Below, one piece after another: positions 22,216 to 34,952 of a stretch of DNA of 64,000 nt. The translations under genes were made by a program, and so were the position numbers. Within the stretch, counting starts at the first letter, position 1, and every line of letters begins with the position of its first letter. The notes under the pieces were generated by a model that was not told the origin of the DNA, did not search any database, and saw only the letters and a list, made by a program, of their open reading frames with translations. Origin of the DNA: Rhynchosporium graminicola (lineage: Eukaryota > Ascomycota > Leotiomycetes > Helotiales > Ploettnerulaceae); contig FJUW01000018.1 of NCBI GenBank assembly GCA_900074885.1, positions 69,748-133,747 on the forward strand. Direction: 5' to 3'.

Positions 22216-22600
22216 ATGGCGAGCGATGGCTTTGATTCCCAGATCCTTGCGGATGATCTTGCTTCACTGAGCCATAGACCTTGGGCGAATATCCCTGGGC
22301 AGAACAATCCCATGGCTTTTTTTGATAAGCGGAAGCTTGCGTAAGTCGTGTTTTCTCTTCCTGATTTCGCTTCCATCTAGTCTGGAAAGAAGCCCCGGCA
22401 AGGAGAGCGAAACAACATGTGTTGACCCAGGACTGGGAATGTCCAAGAAGTCGCGAAATATTGACACTCACTTCCGCAAAGTGTCAGGGAATGTGTCAAA
22501 AGACTACAATGTGTCTATCTCCTTCCTCTTTCCCATCAAATTGAAGGTGTACAGTGTGATTGACAGGAGTACAGACTTGGAGCTCTGCTCTCCGAGATGA
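22216..22600 (+). CDS. Possible small spliced ORF, 114 aa, overlapping the F-box start
   Basis: ATG at 22216 opens MASDGFDSQILADDLASLSH and runs to a GTAAGT donor at 22341. A 40-bp intron (22341-22380, branch-like CTGAT, acceptor CTAG) joins it in phase to 22381-22600, reading LERSPGKESETTCVDPG and ending TGA at 22598-22600. That stop overlaps the F-box ATG (22597) as ATGA. The product has no recognised domain. It may be a small gene, an upstream ORF on the F-box transcript, or the true N-terminus of the F-box protein through an intron I could not place. The consensus donor is the main support. Confidence 0.35.
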
Positions 22601-24353
22601 CCGAATCAGAAATCACCGACTTCCGACTTCGACTTAACGCTCTTCCCAGACCGAATTTCATGATGAAGCTTCCTTTTGATTTGCACTGTAAATTACTGGA
22701 ACTACTCAACCTTGAAGAGTCAATGAACTTGCGGCTAGTGTGTCCTGCATGGAGCGCAATGTTTTCGAGGGGGGAATTTTGTCAGAAAATTGTTCACAGG
22801 CACCTTCGGGGCAATTATGAGTGCTACACGCAAGGTCAGGGTGCCGAGAGCATGGGTAGCTGGCTGCAGGTCGTCATGAGGTGTCGGTTGCAGCGAATGC
22901 GAGGTCAATTCGAATCGACATCCTCATATGGGTATACCAGGGGAGTGACGGAGAGTTTCTCCCATGCTCCACAATACTGCAACGGGAAGATAGCTTACAT
23001 GGCTAGCAAGACGGTCTTAAGAGTCCGGGACTTGCGCAATTTTGACTCACCCGAGAATCTTGTGCAACTTCCACAACGACAGCTCTTCGGGAACCTTTGG
23101 CTGTTATCAGACGAGTTTATCGTGGTTATTTCCACCTCAGAGTAACTGCCTCAAGATACTATCAAATGAGGGACTTTGGTAACTTCACTAACCTCAGATA
23201 GGTCGATAATTTATGCACGGTCTTGCGGAGGCTCTGGACCTTACTTTATAGGCGAGCCACAAATCCGAAAACTAGAGAGTGCTGTGTTGAAACTGTCTGT
23301 TCGTGGAAAACGTGTTGGTCTTGTGCTTTCCAATGGTGAAATCCGGATCTGGAAAATTGGCTCTGCCCAGAACTCGGTAGAACTCGTGATTCAGCCACCA
23401 TTTGAACCAAAATTGAGCAACCGGCGAGATATTGTCCTGATCTTTCACCCTGTTAAACAAGGTAAGTCCTGAAACGTTTTGAATACATACGATGTTGATG
23501 ATATCCAGACACCTTTTACATTTGTACAGAAACCATTATTCCAGGCGAAAAACCCAAGTCCTGCGTTAGAATTTACGAATTCGAAGGCCTGAGCGTCAAG
23601 TCTCGATACACGGCTTACCTGAATTCCAACAGATGGAGTATGAATCCAACGCCTACGATCGTCGCTCTACATGACGATGTCATTGGGATCACAAATCTCA
23701 CTGGGTTTCGAAAGCATCTTCGAACTCGAGATGACAAGACATTCGATAACCAGCGCTCTCAGGAGGGCTTCTACGAATTAGATACCATTGATGTGTTCGA
23801 CGTCAGAGACCAGCTCAGGAAAGACACTGATACCGAAAGGTCGTTTCTGGAATTCGATATGCATACGAAACTGTTTTCATGTCATAATTACCATCAGCCG
23901 GTCATAATTGATAGCCTAGAAGACACGACGAACGGTAAAACTTTGATCTGGCGAAACCAAACGCTGATCCCAGACGTATTCTCAGAACCGTCCACAGGAA
24001 GTAAGACTCACAAGCCCCCTTTTCCCCAAATGAATAAGTCGCAATGTTTTGACGCCTCTTCAGAATCTATGCGCCTAATCGCTGTAAACCACGCACCTAG
24101 GAGGGTAGATGACAAGATATACTGGCACTATAAAGTAATGGGCAGTAATGTCGCAGCTCCTCAGCCACCTACAGACATTGAGAGAAAGCTCCTAGTTGCG
24201 TTTTACTGGCTTGGTGACGCGAATATGGATCTATTCCAACAGCACTCCGAAATCGGTACCCTCTTAGGAGACGACGACTTTGTCGTTATGTTTCTCCAGT
24301 CGCAGTTCGTGGTTTGGTGCTTTGATCCGAGTGTCCACCTCGGACGTAGATAG
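22597..24353 (+). CDS. F-box protein, 542 aa
   Basis: Exons 22597-23141, 23202-23461 and 23530-24353. Introns of 60 and 68 bp have clean GT..AG ends, and the first has CTAAC before the acceptor. An F-box lies at residues of about 25-60: MKLPFDLHCKLLELLNLEES then LRLVCPAWSAMF. F-box proteins bind Skp1 and supply substrates to SCF ubiquitin ligases. The remainder has strand-rich segments such as KRVGLVLSNGEIRIWKIG and FVVMFLQSQFVVWCFD, reminiscent of a beta-propeller, but no WD repeat can be called. Substrate is unknown. The ATG at 22597 was chosen because the F-box then begins near the N-terminus as usual; the stop of an upstream small ORF overlaps it. Confidence 0.75.
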
Positions 24354-25891
24354 CGTTACGATACCCATTAGAAATAACGGTTTATTAGTGTTCTGAACGT
24401 TGCATATGAACCGATCAAAAGGATTGAGTGAAAGTATGAAAGTGTTTCGTGACTTCGAAGACGCAGAATTCTGATCTCATGAGACTGGGTTATGATTTTA
24501 CTAAGATGTGTATATTGCTAGATTCCAATGAATGTCATGAAAGTATGTGAGGACATTATTAAGGTAGCATATAAGAGCGGTTCCTGCTACCATGAACATA
24601 CCTTCAGGGCTTGAATCTAGTACCCTCTGGTGTCAGAGATTTCAGAGATTAGGCTGAGACATTACCAAGAAGAAGGAGGTATTCTGTTGTTAGTTCTATT
24701 TTCATGAAAGCTTTCTGATGATGTAGATTGACCGGGTTAAGTACCGTAGCATAGAAATCATCTATACAGTACATAATAAGGCACGAAGATGTACGCGTAT
24801 ATTTGTAATTTCTCCACGAATGAAGAAGATAAGGCCTGTTCAGGCTGTTCTCGAGAATTTGATATGGCCAAAGATAACCAAGGAGTTTGAGTTTCTGGGA
24901 AGTGGTAGCTGGGAAATACTATGGTTTTTGGATTGGAGTATCTAGGCTATTGTGAAGTCTTGAGAGGGGTTAGGAGGAGGAGGAGGGATGTTGGGATCGC
25001 GGTGTATTTGATTGACGTCTTGAAAGATTGACTATGTTTCGGTGAATTTCTTTGATAGATATCGAAGCCATGACAGGGAGGGTTTTTGAGAAGTCGAATT
25101 TAGAAGTCTCTCGTGTCTTGAGATACTTCTAGGCTCTTGTATATGTACATTTAATAATGATATATCCATAGCGGCCTGCGCGTTTCAACGTTTATTCTAT
25201 TCCCAAAGCGAAAAGTCTTCGTCTTTCGTATTTTCTCTGATTCAGATTTCCACCTCTGCTATTACTGGGATCTCCTTTGATTAATCCTATTATAGAAGTC
25301 ATACCCACTCCCAGCACCCAAATGCAATTCCTGTCAGAAGTATAATGATCATCCAATCATAACCCTCACGCGAGCTTGATATCTAAATTTCCGGGCTCGC
25401 TCGCTTAGTACTCGGCTGGTTGACATTCTCGATGCATGTAAACACGTGAAGAACGTGCGTATAACGGTACTGATAAGCTTGAAAACATCGAATAAATCAT
25501 GGATGAGAAGCTTATATATGTGTAGTTGATGATCTGATGGTACATAGCTCAAAGACTGACTCTCTAAAATCTCTTGGACTGACCTCTCCTCTTCTATTCT
25601 CGCGCAGGCTTGACGTGTGAACCACGTATCGAAATCGTATTTGTCATAGCTGCACAATCTTTCTGTTTCAACGGGAACTGAATTCGAGCAGGTAAAGCAG
25701 AATTATTCCAGTGAATTTAGTCTGCAAACATTCGACGCACTGAATTGAAATCTTCATAAATGCATCACGCTGCAAAACTTGAAACGAACATTTTTAAGCG
25801 AGCTGTACAGAGGATCTATATGGTCTAAGTTTCCGCAATAGTCTACTACGTCCATATCATGCGTAAAATAAACTCCTCTTCGAAAAATCCA
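24354..25891. other. Convergent intergenic region, nothing recognised
   Basis: About 1.5 kb between the ends of the F-box and FGGY-kinase genes. A minus-strand open frame at 25349-25657 lacks an ATG start and homology signals. No RNA gene or repeat was seen. Confidence 0.55.
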
Positions 25892-27798
25892 CTACGCAGT
25901 CCATCCTTCAACAGCTTCATCAACGGTCTTCCTGTAATCCTGCTGAGTCTTGCACTGCTCCAAGAAGACCTTGTACTTAGCATCAAGCAACTTCTTCTCA
26001 TTCGCATTCTTTCCCGGCTTGACGACTTTTCCAGGCTTACTCATGCGATCCATGATACTCCACAAAGCCTCAGTATTACCCTCCTTGTCCGCACTCGCGG
26101 CTTTAGCACCCAACATGGCAGCGCCATGGACGACAGCTGCGTGGACGTAACGTGGAATCAGGACCGGCATACTGCATGTCGTGGCCATGAGCTCCATGAG
26201 GATCTTGTTCTGACATTGGGAGCCTGACATGAAGATACTAGTCAAAGTATGACCGGACTCGTTCATCGTCTCGACAATTTGGCGGGTTTGCATAGCAATG
26301 AATTCCATGGTGGCGTAATAGTGGATTGCGAGGCCGTCCATGCTTCGGTCATTGGTGAGACCAATAACTGAACCTGTCATATTAGGATCAGCGATTGGAG
26401 ATCGATTGCCCCAAAGATCACCGTAGAAGAAGAAATGACGTCCAAGGTAGGACACGGAGGGTGCGGAGATCTTCTCTTGCATCTCTTCGAGGTGGTTGTT
26501 CAGGTAGTCGTATATACTGGTGTTGAAGGACTCAGCCATGGACATCGTTTCGTTATAGGCGGGATGGGTTTCTAGGACATGACGGAGAAGCTCTCCGGTG
26601 GCGGATTGTCCTCCTTCGGCCATCCAGAAGTTGGGGAGGAGAACGTCTCTGTATGGTCCCCATACACCTTCGACGAAGACGGGATCTTTGGACATGGCGA
26701 GATGACAGGTGGATGTTCCCGCTACGGCTGCAAGACGGGAGAAGGCTTGCGAGATGTCGTTCTTGGGAACATCGGTATCGAGATGATCAGCTCCCAAATT
26801 GACTTTGGCGCCGACAGTTCCGACCCAGCCAGCGTAGGCGTCAATGACACCACTGCCGACTGCGATTCCAGCTGGGAGACCGAGCTCATGGCCAGCTTTC
26901 TCGCTAAGGACTCCGACAAGTTCTCCAGCACTCATGTATTTTCCGTTCTATCCATGTTAGTACATTGGTCTCAGAATCATAATAGGAGTAAAAAAAGGCT
27001 CACCACCCCATCAACTCCACCCATACGCTTGAAGTTATCTTTAGCCAAGTCTCCCAGACCAATAGTCTCATAGAAGTCTTCTTGCCATCCCTTGACACTA
27101 CCATCGACACCGACGGGAACATAGCCCTGTTTGCACACCGTACTGCAGAAACTCCTAATCTCATTACCGGTAGCCAAATGGGTCAACGCATCTGCCAAAT
27201 CGTAGAACTTGCAACGATCGAACATCTCAGGTGGCATGTGGTTCTTCAGCCAGAGAACCTTTGGAATCTCCATCTCGATGCTCATCTTACCTCCTACATA
27301 GCGAAGGAGGTTGTGCCCGGTCGCATTGATCTTGGCTGCTTCTTCTACGGGTCTGTGATCGAGCCAAAGGATAACGTTACGGTCGTTCCCATCGTTGGCA
27401 AAATTAGGACCTGTGACTGGCATAGGCTCGTCGGTATCGTGGGCAAAGACTGCTAGGGAGCATGTTGCATCAAATCCGATGCCCCGGATAGTTGTAGGGT
27501 CGATGTTGTGCTGGCTTAGTGCCCGCTGCACGCAAGTACAGATGCATCGCCAGATATCTGTGGTACTTTGCTCGTAATATCCAGTCTCTGGTTGCCAGAG
27601 TCCAATGTTCTCTGTTGCCACTTTGGACAATCAGCTTGTCCGACTTACAATGGCAGGGTAGGAAGACTACGTACAAGCCTTGATGTCACCAGACGCATCA
27701 ATGATACAAGCTCTGGCACTGCCAGTTCCTACATCAATACCGATATAGTGATCGATATGAGGATGTAAGTCATTATGAGGACTGTTCTGGCTTAGCAT
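25892..27798 (-). CDS. FGGY-family pentulose kinase (D-ribulokinase type), 598 aa
   Basis: Exons, right to left: 27675-27798, 27004-27620 and 25892-26947. The 54- and 56-bp introns keep frame. The start ATG at 27796-27798 gives MLSQNSPHNDLHPHIDHYIG. The phosphate-binding loop GIDVGTGSARA (residues 20-30), the substrate-side WLDHRP, an AEGGQSATGELL segment and the C-terminal HGAAMLGAKAA are all present, and length matches fungal YDR109C/FGGY-type proteins. Family members phosphorylate free pentuloses such as D-ribulose with ATP in the cytosol, as metabolite repair or entry to the pentose phosphate pathway. The exact sugar is inferred. Xylulokinase and glycerol kinase are less likely because of the GTGSAR loop and the length. 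Confidence 0.88.
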
Positions 27799-28975
27799 AG
27801 CTACGATCAACGCACAGTACAGTGTATGTTGAGCTTACTCCATCGAGGCCTGCCTCGAGGGCTTCCTGAAGTTTTGACGGAAGGGCATTTGTGCCATTTT
27901 GAATTACGCGGAAAGCGGACTATTGGTATTGGTATTCCTGTCAGCCCGGAGCTCCTCGATTGGTGTATTTGTATGCCACATTGGGCGTGTCCCAAGCTTC
28001 CAGTGTGTTGAGCATGGCATGAACGCAGGGTCTCGGGAGGAGGTAATGGAGGGGTTAACGGACCTTTGATACTGTCTAAAGACACGAGTGACCGGTTGAG
28101 AGATGCAGAAATCGAGTCAATGATGTGTACTTGTCTGAGAAGTTGTTCGAACCTGCGATGCAATTATATTCAGCTTGTTAAGACTGAATGAAAGAGTTCA
28201 AAGATTTTCCGACTCAACCTAGGCAGCAGTTACAGTAGGTTTCGTTAGAGAGCTCCGATATTCGAGCTTGCACGTCACCAGTGGACCCTTTCTCTGCACG
28301 CACCTTCAAAACCGGGGCTACACGATTGATGTTAATCAGCGGGACTAAGAACGATTCATTGACACGAACTATCATCTCGAGTCCAAGTAACAAAGAACTT
28401 GAACTTTTCGAAACTATCCGAGGTTCTGGTCTCCTGAAATTGACCAATGAGAGTGAGCTGGAAGAATTGTCCTCGCCTCGCCTCAAGTTTGTTATGGTTA
28501 CATTTCCCAGAACATCTCGCAGTGTCTGTTAATGCATCCGCACTACTAATGTACGCAAACCAAGAATGCGAGGTAGCTTTTGCGTACAGCCAGCTGTATC
28601 TAGTGCTGATCCTACCTATAGCATAGCTGTTGAAAAGTCGGTGAGAGGCTGCTCCGCCTCGAGACGAGGTATCGCTCTACACCAACCAGGCTCCCGTCAT
28701 TACTTGTCAGCTATCCGACGAGAGCTTAAGTTTGTGAAGATTCTATGGAATGCGATAGCAAAACTACTGGCCGACTCAATGTTTTGCATGAGACGAACTT
28801 TCTCTGAAGCCTCTTGACGGGATCTCGTGGGATCTGCTCATGATTAGTACTTGCTTGGTAGGGTTCCCGGTGAACCTCACGAGTTCGAAGTAAGTAATAT
28901 GTGATGTAGCAAAAAATGTAATTTGTTGGCACTGTTGTACAATTCTTGTGATTTCGCTCGAATAAACCCTACACC
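27799..28975. other. Intergenic, no convincing gene
   Basis: Upstream of the FGGY kinase and downstream of rpt6. Minus-strand frames at 28214-28486 and 27807-28163 look mildly protein-like (Ser/Leu-rich; LLRQVHIIDSISASLNRSL), and a GTTGAGT..CGCAG pair could join them. The joined frame stops soon after, so no gene is claimed. Confidence 0.5.
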
Positions 28976-30244
28976 CTACTTCCAAAGCTTGCTCAGACTG
29001 GTAGTAGTATCATCATGCTTGTTGAGCACCTTCGCCGTGGCCAGATCAAAATCTTCCTGTGTAACGTGCACACGCCTTTCTCTCAAAGCGAACATGCCTG
29101 CTTCTGTGCAGACACCCTTCAACTCAGCTCCTGAACATCCATTCATCTTCTCTGCGATCTTTGTCAAGTTGATACCACGGGTCAAATTCATGCTTCGACT
29201 GTGAATTCGGAGAATATCAGCTCTTGCCTCGACGGTTGGCGGCGGAAACTCGATTTTTCTATCGATACGTCCCGGGCGGAGAAGTGCAGGGTCGAGAATA
29301 TCCAGTCGATTTGTCGCCATAATGACTTTGATGTTCTTCGTTGGTTCGAAACCATCCAGCTGATTTAGTAATTCCAACATAGTACGTTGAACTTCGGAGT
29401 CGCCGCCGGATGATCCTTCTACGCGAGATGAACCAATGGAGTCGATTTCATCCATGAAGATGATTGATGGAGCATGCTCTCTGGCCATAACGAATAGCTC
29501 ACGGACCATCCTTGAACCCTCTCCAATGTACTTCTGTACCAATTCTGAACCTGACACCCGGATGAATTTGCAGTCGGTGTGATGTGCTACAGCTCTTGCC
29601 AACAGCGTCTTTCCTGTTCCTGGAGGTCCGTACAGCAGAACACCCTTAGGTTGCGCTATGCCGAGAGATTCGAACAGTTCGGGGTGCTTCAGACCAAGCT
29701 CGATAACCTCCTTGATCTCTTTGATTTGTTGGTCCAGACCTCCAATCATGTCGTATGTACTATCGGGGACCTTCTCTACCATCATGAGGGATACGAGGGG
29801 ATCGACGGATGATGGAAGCATCTTTTCGAGTTTGTAGGAATCGGAGAGAAGAGTAACCCGCTTTCCAACGGTAAGCTTGGTTATGTCGACGCTGTCGGAG
29901 ATATCGACAACTAAATCATGGTCAGCTCAAGATACTATGAGGTTGATATATGTTCAAACCATATTTGCCTTCCGGATGCACCTTGACCAGGACCTTCTTC
30001 GTTCCCATTACCTTCACAACCTCACCCACGTATGACCCTGGCTGTTGTAATAATCCCAGCTCCTCCCGTAGAAGGCGCACTGTTGATGATTAGTCTCCCG
30101 ATAGCTAGAATACCCAGTGAAGCTCTCACCTCTTGAATTGTAGTCATTTCTCTGCGCTTCCAATCTCCGTAGAACAGCTTGACCTTGGATGATCTCTAGC
30201 TTCATGCCCTCGATCTTGTTATGGAAATAGTTATCGAGCGCCAT
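28976..30244 (-). CDS. rpt6: 26S proteasome regulatory subunit Rpt6 (AAA+ ATPase), 389 aa
   Basis: Exons, right to left: 30130-30244, 29960-30079 and 28976-29910, with introns of 50 and 49 bp. An N-terminal coiled coil ([20 protein letters not shown]) is followed by the OB domain ([19 protein letters not shown]). The AAA+ module has Walker A GPPGTGKT, Walker B IIFMDEID, sensor 1 ATNR and arginine fingers in RPGRIDRK; the end is [28 protein letters not shown] is split here as [12 protein letters not shown] and [11 protein letters not shown] and is diagnostic for Rpt6 among the six paralogues. The subunit forms part of the ATPase ring that unfolds ubiquitylated proteins into the 20S core. It diverges from the exchanger gene at 31243 with a 1-kb shared upstream region. 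Confidence 0.96.
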
Positions 30245-31242
30245 GATGGCAGATGTGATGCGCAGATAATCAAGGAAGCGTGACTGAGATTTGAAAAGGG
30301 AGAAGAGTGTTGTGGCAGGAAGATGGAGATGAGGCTCAATTATAGTTGTTGACGTTCTTGCCTCCCTCTGAAGCGATTCAGTCCCAAGCTCCAGCCAGCA
30401 CCAGCCAGCTAGCAGCAGGCACGGTTTGACCGCGTCGACATGGGATTTGGGAAAAGGCTGAGGTCAGGCAACAAGGCTCAAAGCAAGGCAGGCAGACAAT
30501 ATCTATCGCCACTCGCATCCTCACGTGACATAATGCATGGAGCATTGGCCAAGAACAGGGGTCCAAAGTGGAGATGATGTTGATGTTGATACCTTAGGCT
30601 GACATAGGAGCCCTGTGGATGTGGATCCCAGGTCCCCCCCCCCCACATATTCATTCACTCCATTGGTGTGTTCCGGCAGATGGAAAGAAAACAAGCTCGA
30701 AGGCAAGCGCGGTACGGGTGCGGAAGTACGTGCAGCGATTTTTTGGTCAGCGGGCGGGAATCTGCACTGCAGACAGACAGATACTCACATGCATCTACTG
30801 ATTGATCGATCTACCTGCAGATATCTACTACCTGCATCTCCATTCCGACACGCAATCCCACACAACCACACAACCACACATCCACACAACCCCGTGGCAT
30901 AGGAAGCCTGCTCTCTCTGATGTGTAGGGTAGCTAAATACGCCATCACTATCCAAAGCTAGAGGAGGATATTATTCCACTACCATCTGCAGTCTCCTTCC
31001 TCCATTCGAGGCTATTCATCACTCTCGAGCTCCGGGAGAAGGAGCCACCATCCATCCTGACTGCCGTTCTACTCGCGTTGTGCCTGGAATGCCTTCCGAA
31101 CTACTATCTCACACTTTGCGATCAACGCCAACAGTCCATCGACGGACCGGACTCCAGCACTAACAATAAGGCGTACTGCTTCCAAACTCCCGCTCGCATC
31201 TATCGGGATCGATAACCGCACAGGTCTTGTAACAGCTTCACA
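30245..31242. other. Divergent promoter region of rpt6 and the exchanger gene
   Basis: About 1 kb. It contains an 11-C run (30634-30644), GATGTT repeats near 30573-30590 and CACAAC/CACACA tandem repeats at about 30857-30893. I did not see the proteasome element GGTGGCAAA. No coding frame. Confidence 0.6.
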
Positions 31243-34200
31243 ATGTCGGGTAGAGACAACAACAATAATACGCCAGGTGCTCTTCGAGAGATACAGGATC
31301 CTTTCGATGTGTCCGCGCCTACTTCTCCCACTGAAATTCGTCACCCTCTTGCTAGAGTGCAGTCTATCTCGAATCAGAGATCTGGAGGAAATGATGGTCT
31401 TTCGGAGAGCTTCCAATCTACGGATACTGTGAGGCGGCGACCAGAGCCACAGTCATATGGTATGCAGTGGAAGTGTCATCTATGAGGGGCGGCGGACATT
31501 TTACTTCGTACCGTGTCGTACAATTCGGAGACTAACTTTCTTCTAGGGTCCATATTACAACCTGCCACTTCACATACATCCGGATATCGAGCGAGTGAAT
31601 CCTCGCAGACGAGCGACAGACCACAACCCCTTAGCACGGAATCATCTCGGACGCTACCTCCAATGAGGTCACCCATGCTAGGTCCAGAACGAGGACGAGG
31701 AGGACAACGACCGAAGAAACCTGGTATGCCTCGTCGGGCCTCTTCCAACGTTCAAGCTCCGCACCGTGGACAAGAGTTCTCCGTGGACGATGATGTGACG
31801 GAAATACAAGGCGATTTGGCTACGAGTCGACAAAGTACCACCGGATTTGGTTCTATACGCCACCAGCCGTCAACGATACGGCGGCGAACAAATGTTCAGC
31901 CCACACTACAGAGAGTTGACTCTTCTCGTGGCGGGGAAGAAGAGGCTGAAGCTGAGGCTGATGCGGAGGCCGCAAGTGCAGAGGGGGATGCCCTTCCAGA
32001 AAACAATGCTAGCGAATCTGCTGGGGAAGGGACAATTAGAGATGTGGAAGACGTTACTCCAGATGAAGAAGAAGACGAGGACGATGATTTGAGCGACGCC
32101 GAAAGCTTCACTTTGAAGGATCGTCAAGAAGCTATAAACGAAACGCATCCGTTCGGTATCCGTATCTGGAAGCCCGCACTATACAAAAAGAATAGATCAG
32201 TACAAAAGACTGCAGAAGGCGACATCCATTCTTCTCCGGGTGGTAGAGTCAGCAATTGGCTTCTGTTTTTCAACATCCTTTGGACAGTCTGGTTCGGCTG
32301 GTGGCTTGCACTCATAGCTTTTCTTGGGGCCGTGGTTTGCTTCATTTTTGGTGCTGCCCCAAGTGCTGTCGAATATGGTCGGGTCTTGTGGGGTCTATCT
32401 GGCTATCTTTTCTATCCTTTCGGGAAGTTTGTCCGACTAGAACAAGATGAAGCTTATGCCGAGGAAGACGAGGGCGAGGGACGTAGTATTACAGAGTATG
32501 AACAGTGGCAGAGTGGTGATATCGAAGACGGTCGACTCTTCTTTGGCCCTCAGGGTAGTCGATCAATTGTCGGTCGCTCACGCAGGAGCATTGATTCCCT
32601 TGCGAGCGAAAATGATAGTCTCCTTGGCCGGTCCCGAAGACGATCTGCGAGAGATAGTTCGGAACGTCCCTTGAAGCGCAGACTCTTCGGTAGAGGTGAG
32701 TGGAATATAGGCCGTGTCATATACTTCCTTTTTTTCTACGGCCTTATTACACCGACATTATTCCTCGTTTCGGGAATGTGTTGGTTTCTCGTCTTCTGGA
32801 TTCCCATGGGAAAAGTTACGATGCTACTCTTCTACCACCTCCGACGACATCCATTGGCGCTCTCGTTCCAAGCCGACTCTGACTACTCACGTGGTGCTAT
32901 CGCTAACTCATCGATCTTACTCTGTACCTACCGCGCAGTAGGAATTAAGTACTGGAAGTATACTGTTGATGGAACTAATATCTTCCTGATCAATCTTATG
33001 GGCGTGGTGCTTTTCGTCATCTTCGACTACTGGGTCCTCGTGGAAACTCTTCACTGGGAACACTTGACAATAACAGGACCTCCATTCCTATTCACTGCAG
33101 CCCTCTTCTCGATCATCCCATTGGCCTACTTTATTGGTCAAGCAGTTGCCTCTATTTCTGCTCAATCCTCCATGGGACTAGGTGCAGCTATTAACGCTTT
33201 CTTCTCGACACTCGTAGAAGTCTTCCTCTACTGTGTAGCTTTGAAGCAGGGCAAGGGTCAACTTGTCGAAGGGAGTATCATTGGCAGCATTTTCGCTGGT
33301 ATTCTATTTCTTCCTGGACTTTCCATGTGCTTTGGTGCAATCAAGAGGAAGACCCAGCGTTTCAACGCGAAGTCAGCTGGTGTCACCTCTACAATGCTTC
33401 TGTTTGCAGTCATCGCAGCATTTGGGCCAACACTATTTTACCAGATCTACGGAACTGTAAGTCACCCATATGCAGTTGGTACCGCAAATGCTAACCCTCT
33501 TAAGCATGAGCTTAACTGCCTGAGTTGTGTAGATAGCAGTGACAGAAAATCGCCAAGCCGCGACTGCCGCCGTTGTTACTTCTCGCAGGTTCCAGCACTA
33601 GATGACCGATTCTATCTCGAAGCCGTCAGACCATACTGCTGGTTCGCCGCTATGCTTCTGTTCCTCTCGTATATCATTGGATTGTGGTTCACATTACGGA
33701 CTCATGCTGCCGTGATCTGGAACAACGAAGTAGACGAGAAGAAGATCATAGAAGTTCAAAACATGGGAGGCCAACAGCAACCTTTGAGTGTTACCCCTCA
33801 TGGGCGACTTCAGAGACATGGCACTACCCAGAATAGTTCTGGAGAAGCGCACATAGCAGATATTCGTGATTCACAGCTCTACAAGCGGATTCTAGGCCAA
33901 TCGCTGAAGCAAGTTGGCCTCGGTCCACGTGAAGAAAGCCGGAAAAACTCTGGCAACGAATCGACAATGGCATCTGGAGCAAATGGCTCCTTGACGCCTC
34001 ACATACCCCCTCCGAAGAGCAGCGGTGCAGAAACTTCCAGATCGGAGGTACATATTCCAGGGTTCACCGAGGCACAAAACACCAATTTGGTGCGTGAGGT
34101 TGCCGAAATGGCAGCTACTGCAGCTACAATTGCAGCAAAGAATGCCAGCAAGGCACCTCGAAGAACATCCACCTTAGCCAACATGCCGACGACAGCATCC

Positions 34201-34952
34201 ATGAATAAAGCATCGGGCTTAAGAGCTGGAGCCGTTCATGCAACCGAACAGCCAATTCCCGTCCTCAATGTTGAGCTTGTTCAAGAAGGGGGCGGACACG
34301 ATGCACCGAATTGGAGTCGAACAAAAAGTTCCATTATCCTGTGTGGAGCCACCGTACTCTATGCACTCATTGCTGAGATCTTGGTCAATACTGTTGATGT
34401 AGTTTTGACTAACGTTGCAATTGATGAGAAGTTCTTGGGAATTACCTTGTTTGCCCTTGTTCCCAACACTACAGAATTTCTGGTGAGAGCTACATCCCCC
34501 TTACTTTACTCAATGGTTCGTTGCTAATAACCGCATAGAACGCTATCTCCTTCGCCATGAACGGCAACATCGCTTTATCCATGGAAATCGGATCAGCCTA
34601 CGCCCTCCAAGTCTGCCTCCTCCAGATCCCCGCACTCGTCCTCTTCAGCGCCGTCAACGCCAAAACGCTCATTGGACCTGAACATACATTCAGTCTAATT
34701 TTTCCACAATGGGACATGGTGACCGTCATCCTCTGCGTTTTCCTGCTCAGCTACATGTACGGCGAAGGAAAGAGCAATTACTTCAAGGGCTCTATCCTCC
34801 TTCTCAGCTACCTGGTCGTTATCGTTGGCTTCTACTTCTCCGGCATGACGGATCTCGAAGCTATGGGAGCGAGTCGGTTTGATATCATGGAAGCAGGAGG
34901 CAGTTTCAAGACTATTGGGAGAGGCGGGGCGGGAAATGCGTTCCAGCAGTAG
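31243..34952 (+). CDS. Vnx1-like vacuolar cation/H+ exchanger (CAX family), 1172 aa
   Basis: Exons 31243-31459, 31547-33456, 33505-34482 and 34539-34952; introns are 87, 48 and 56 bp. The 48-bp intron (GTAAGT..CTAACC..TTAAG) is a multiple of three without a stop, so the unspliced frame is also open. A long Ser/Arg-rich, then acidic cytosolic N-terminus precedes multiple membrane helices. The two CAX repeat regions contain LGAAINAFFSTLVEVFLY and, across the last splice, ALVPNTTEFLNAISFAMNGN then IALSMEIGSAYALQ, where acidic and Asn residues carry the ion. A Cys motif (CLSC..CRRC) lies in the central loop, as in fungal Vnx1-type proteins. By homology to yeast Vnx1 it should exchange Na+/K+ or Ca2+ for protons at the vacuole; the ion is inferred. 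Confidence 0.88.

Noticed and set aside
25349..25657. Minus-strand frame of about 100 codons
   Set aside because: No ATG at its start and no coding or domain signal; lies in a convergent 3' region.
27807..28486. Possible two-exon minus-strand gene
   Set aside because: The GTTGAGT/CGCAG pair exists, but the spliced frame stops after about 30 residues; the longer downstream frame is out of phase.
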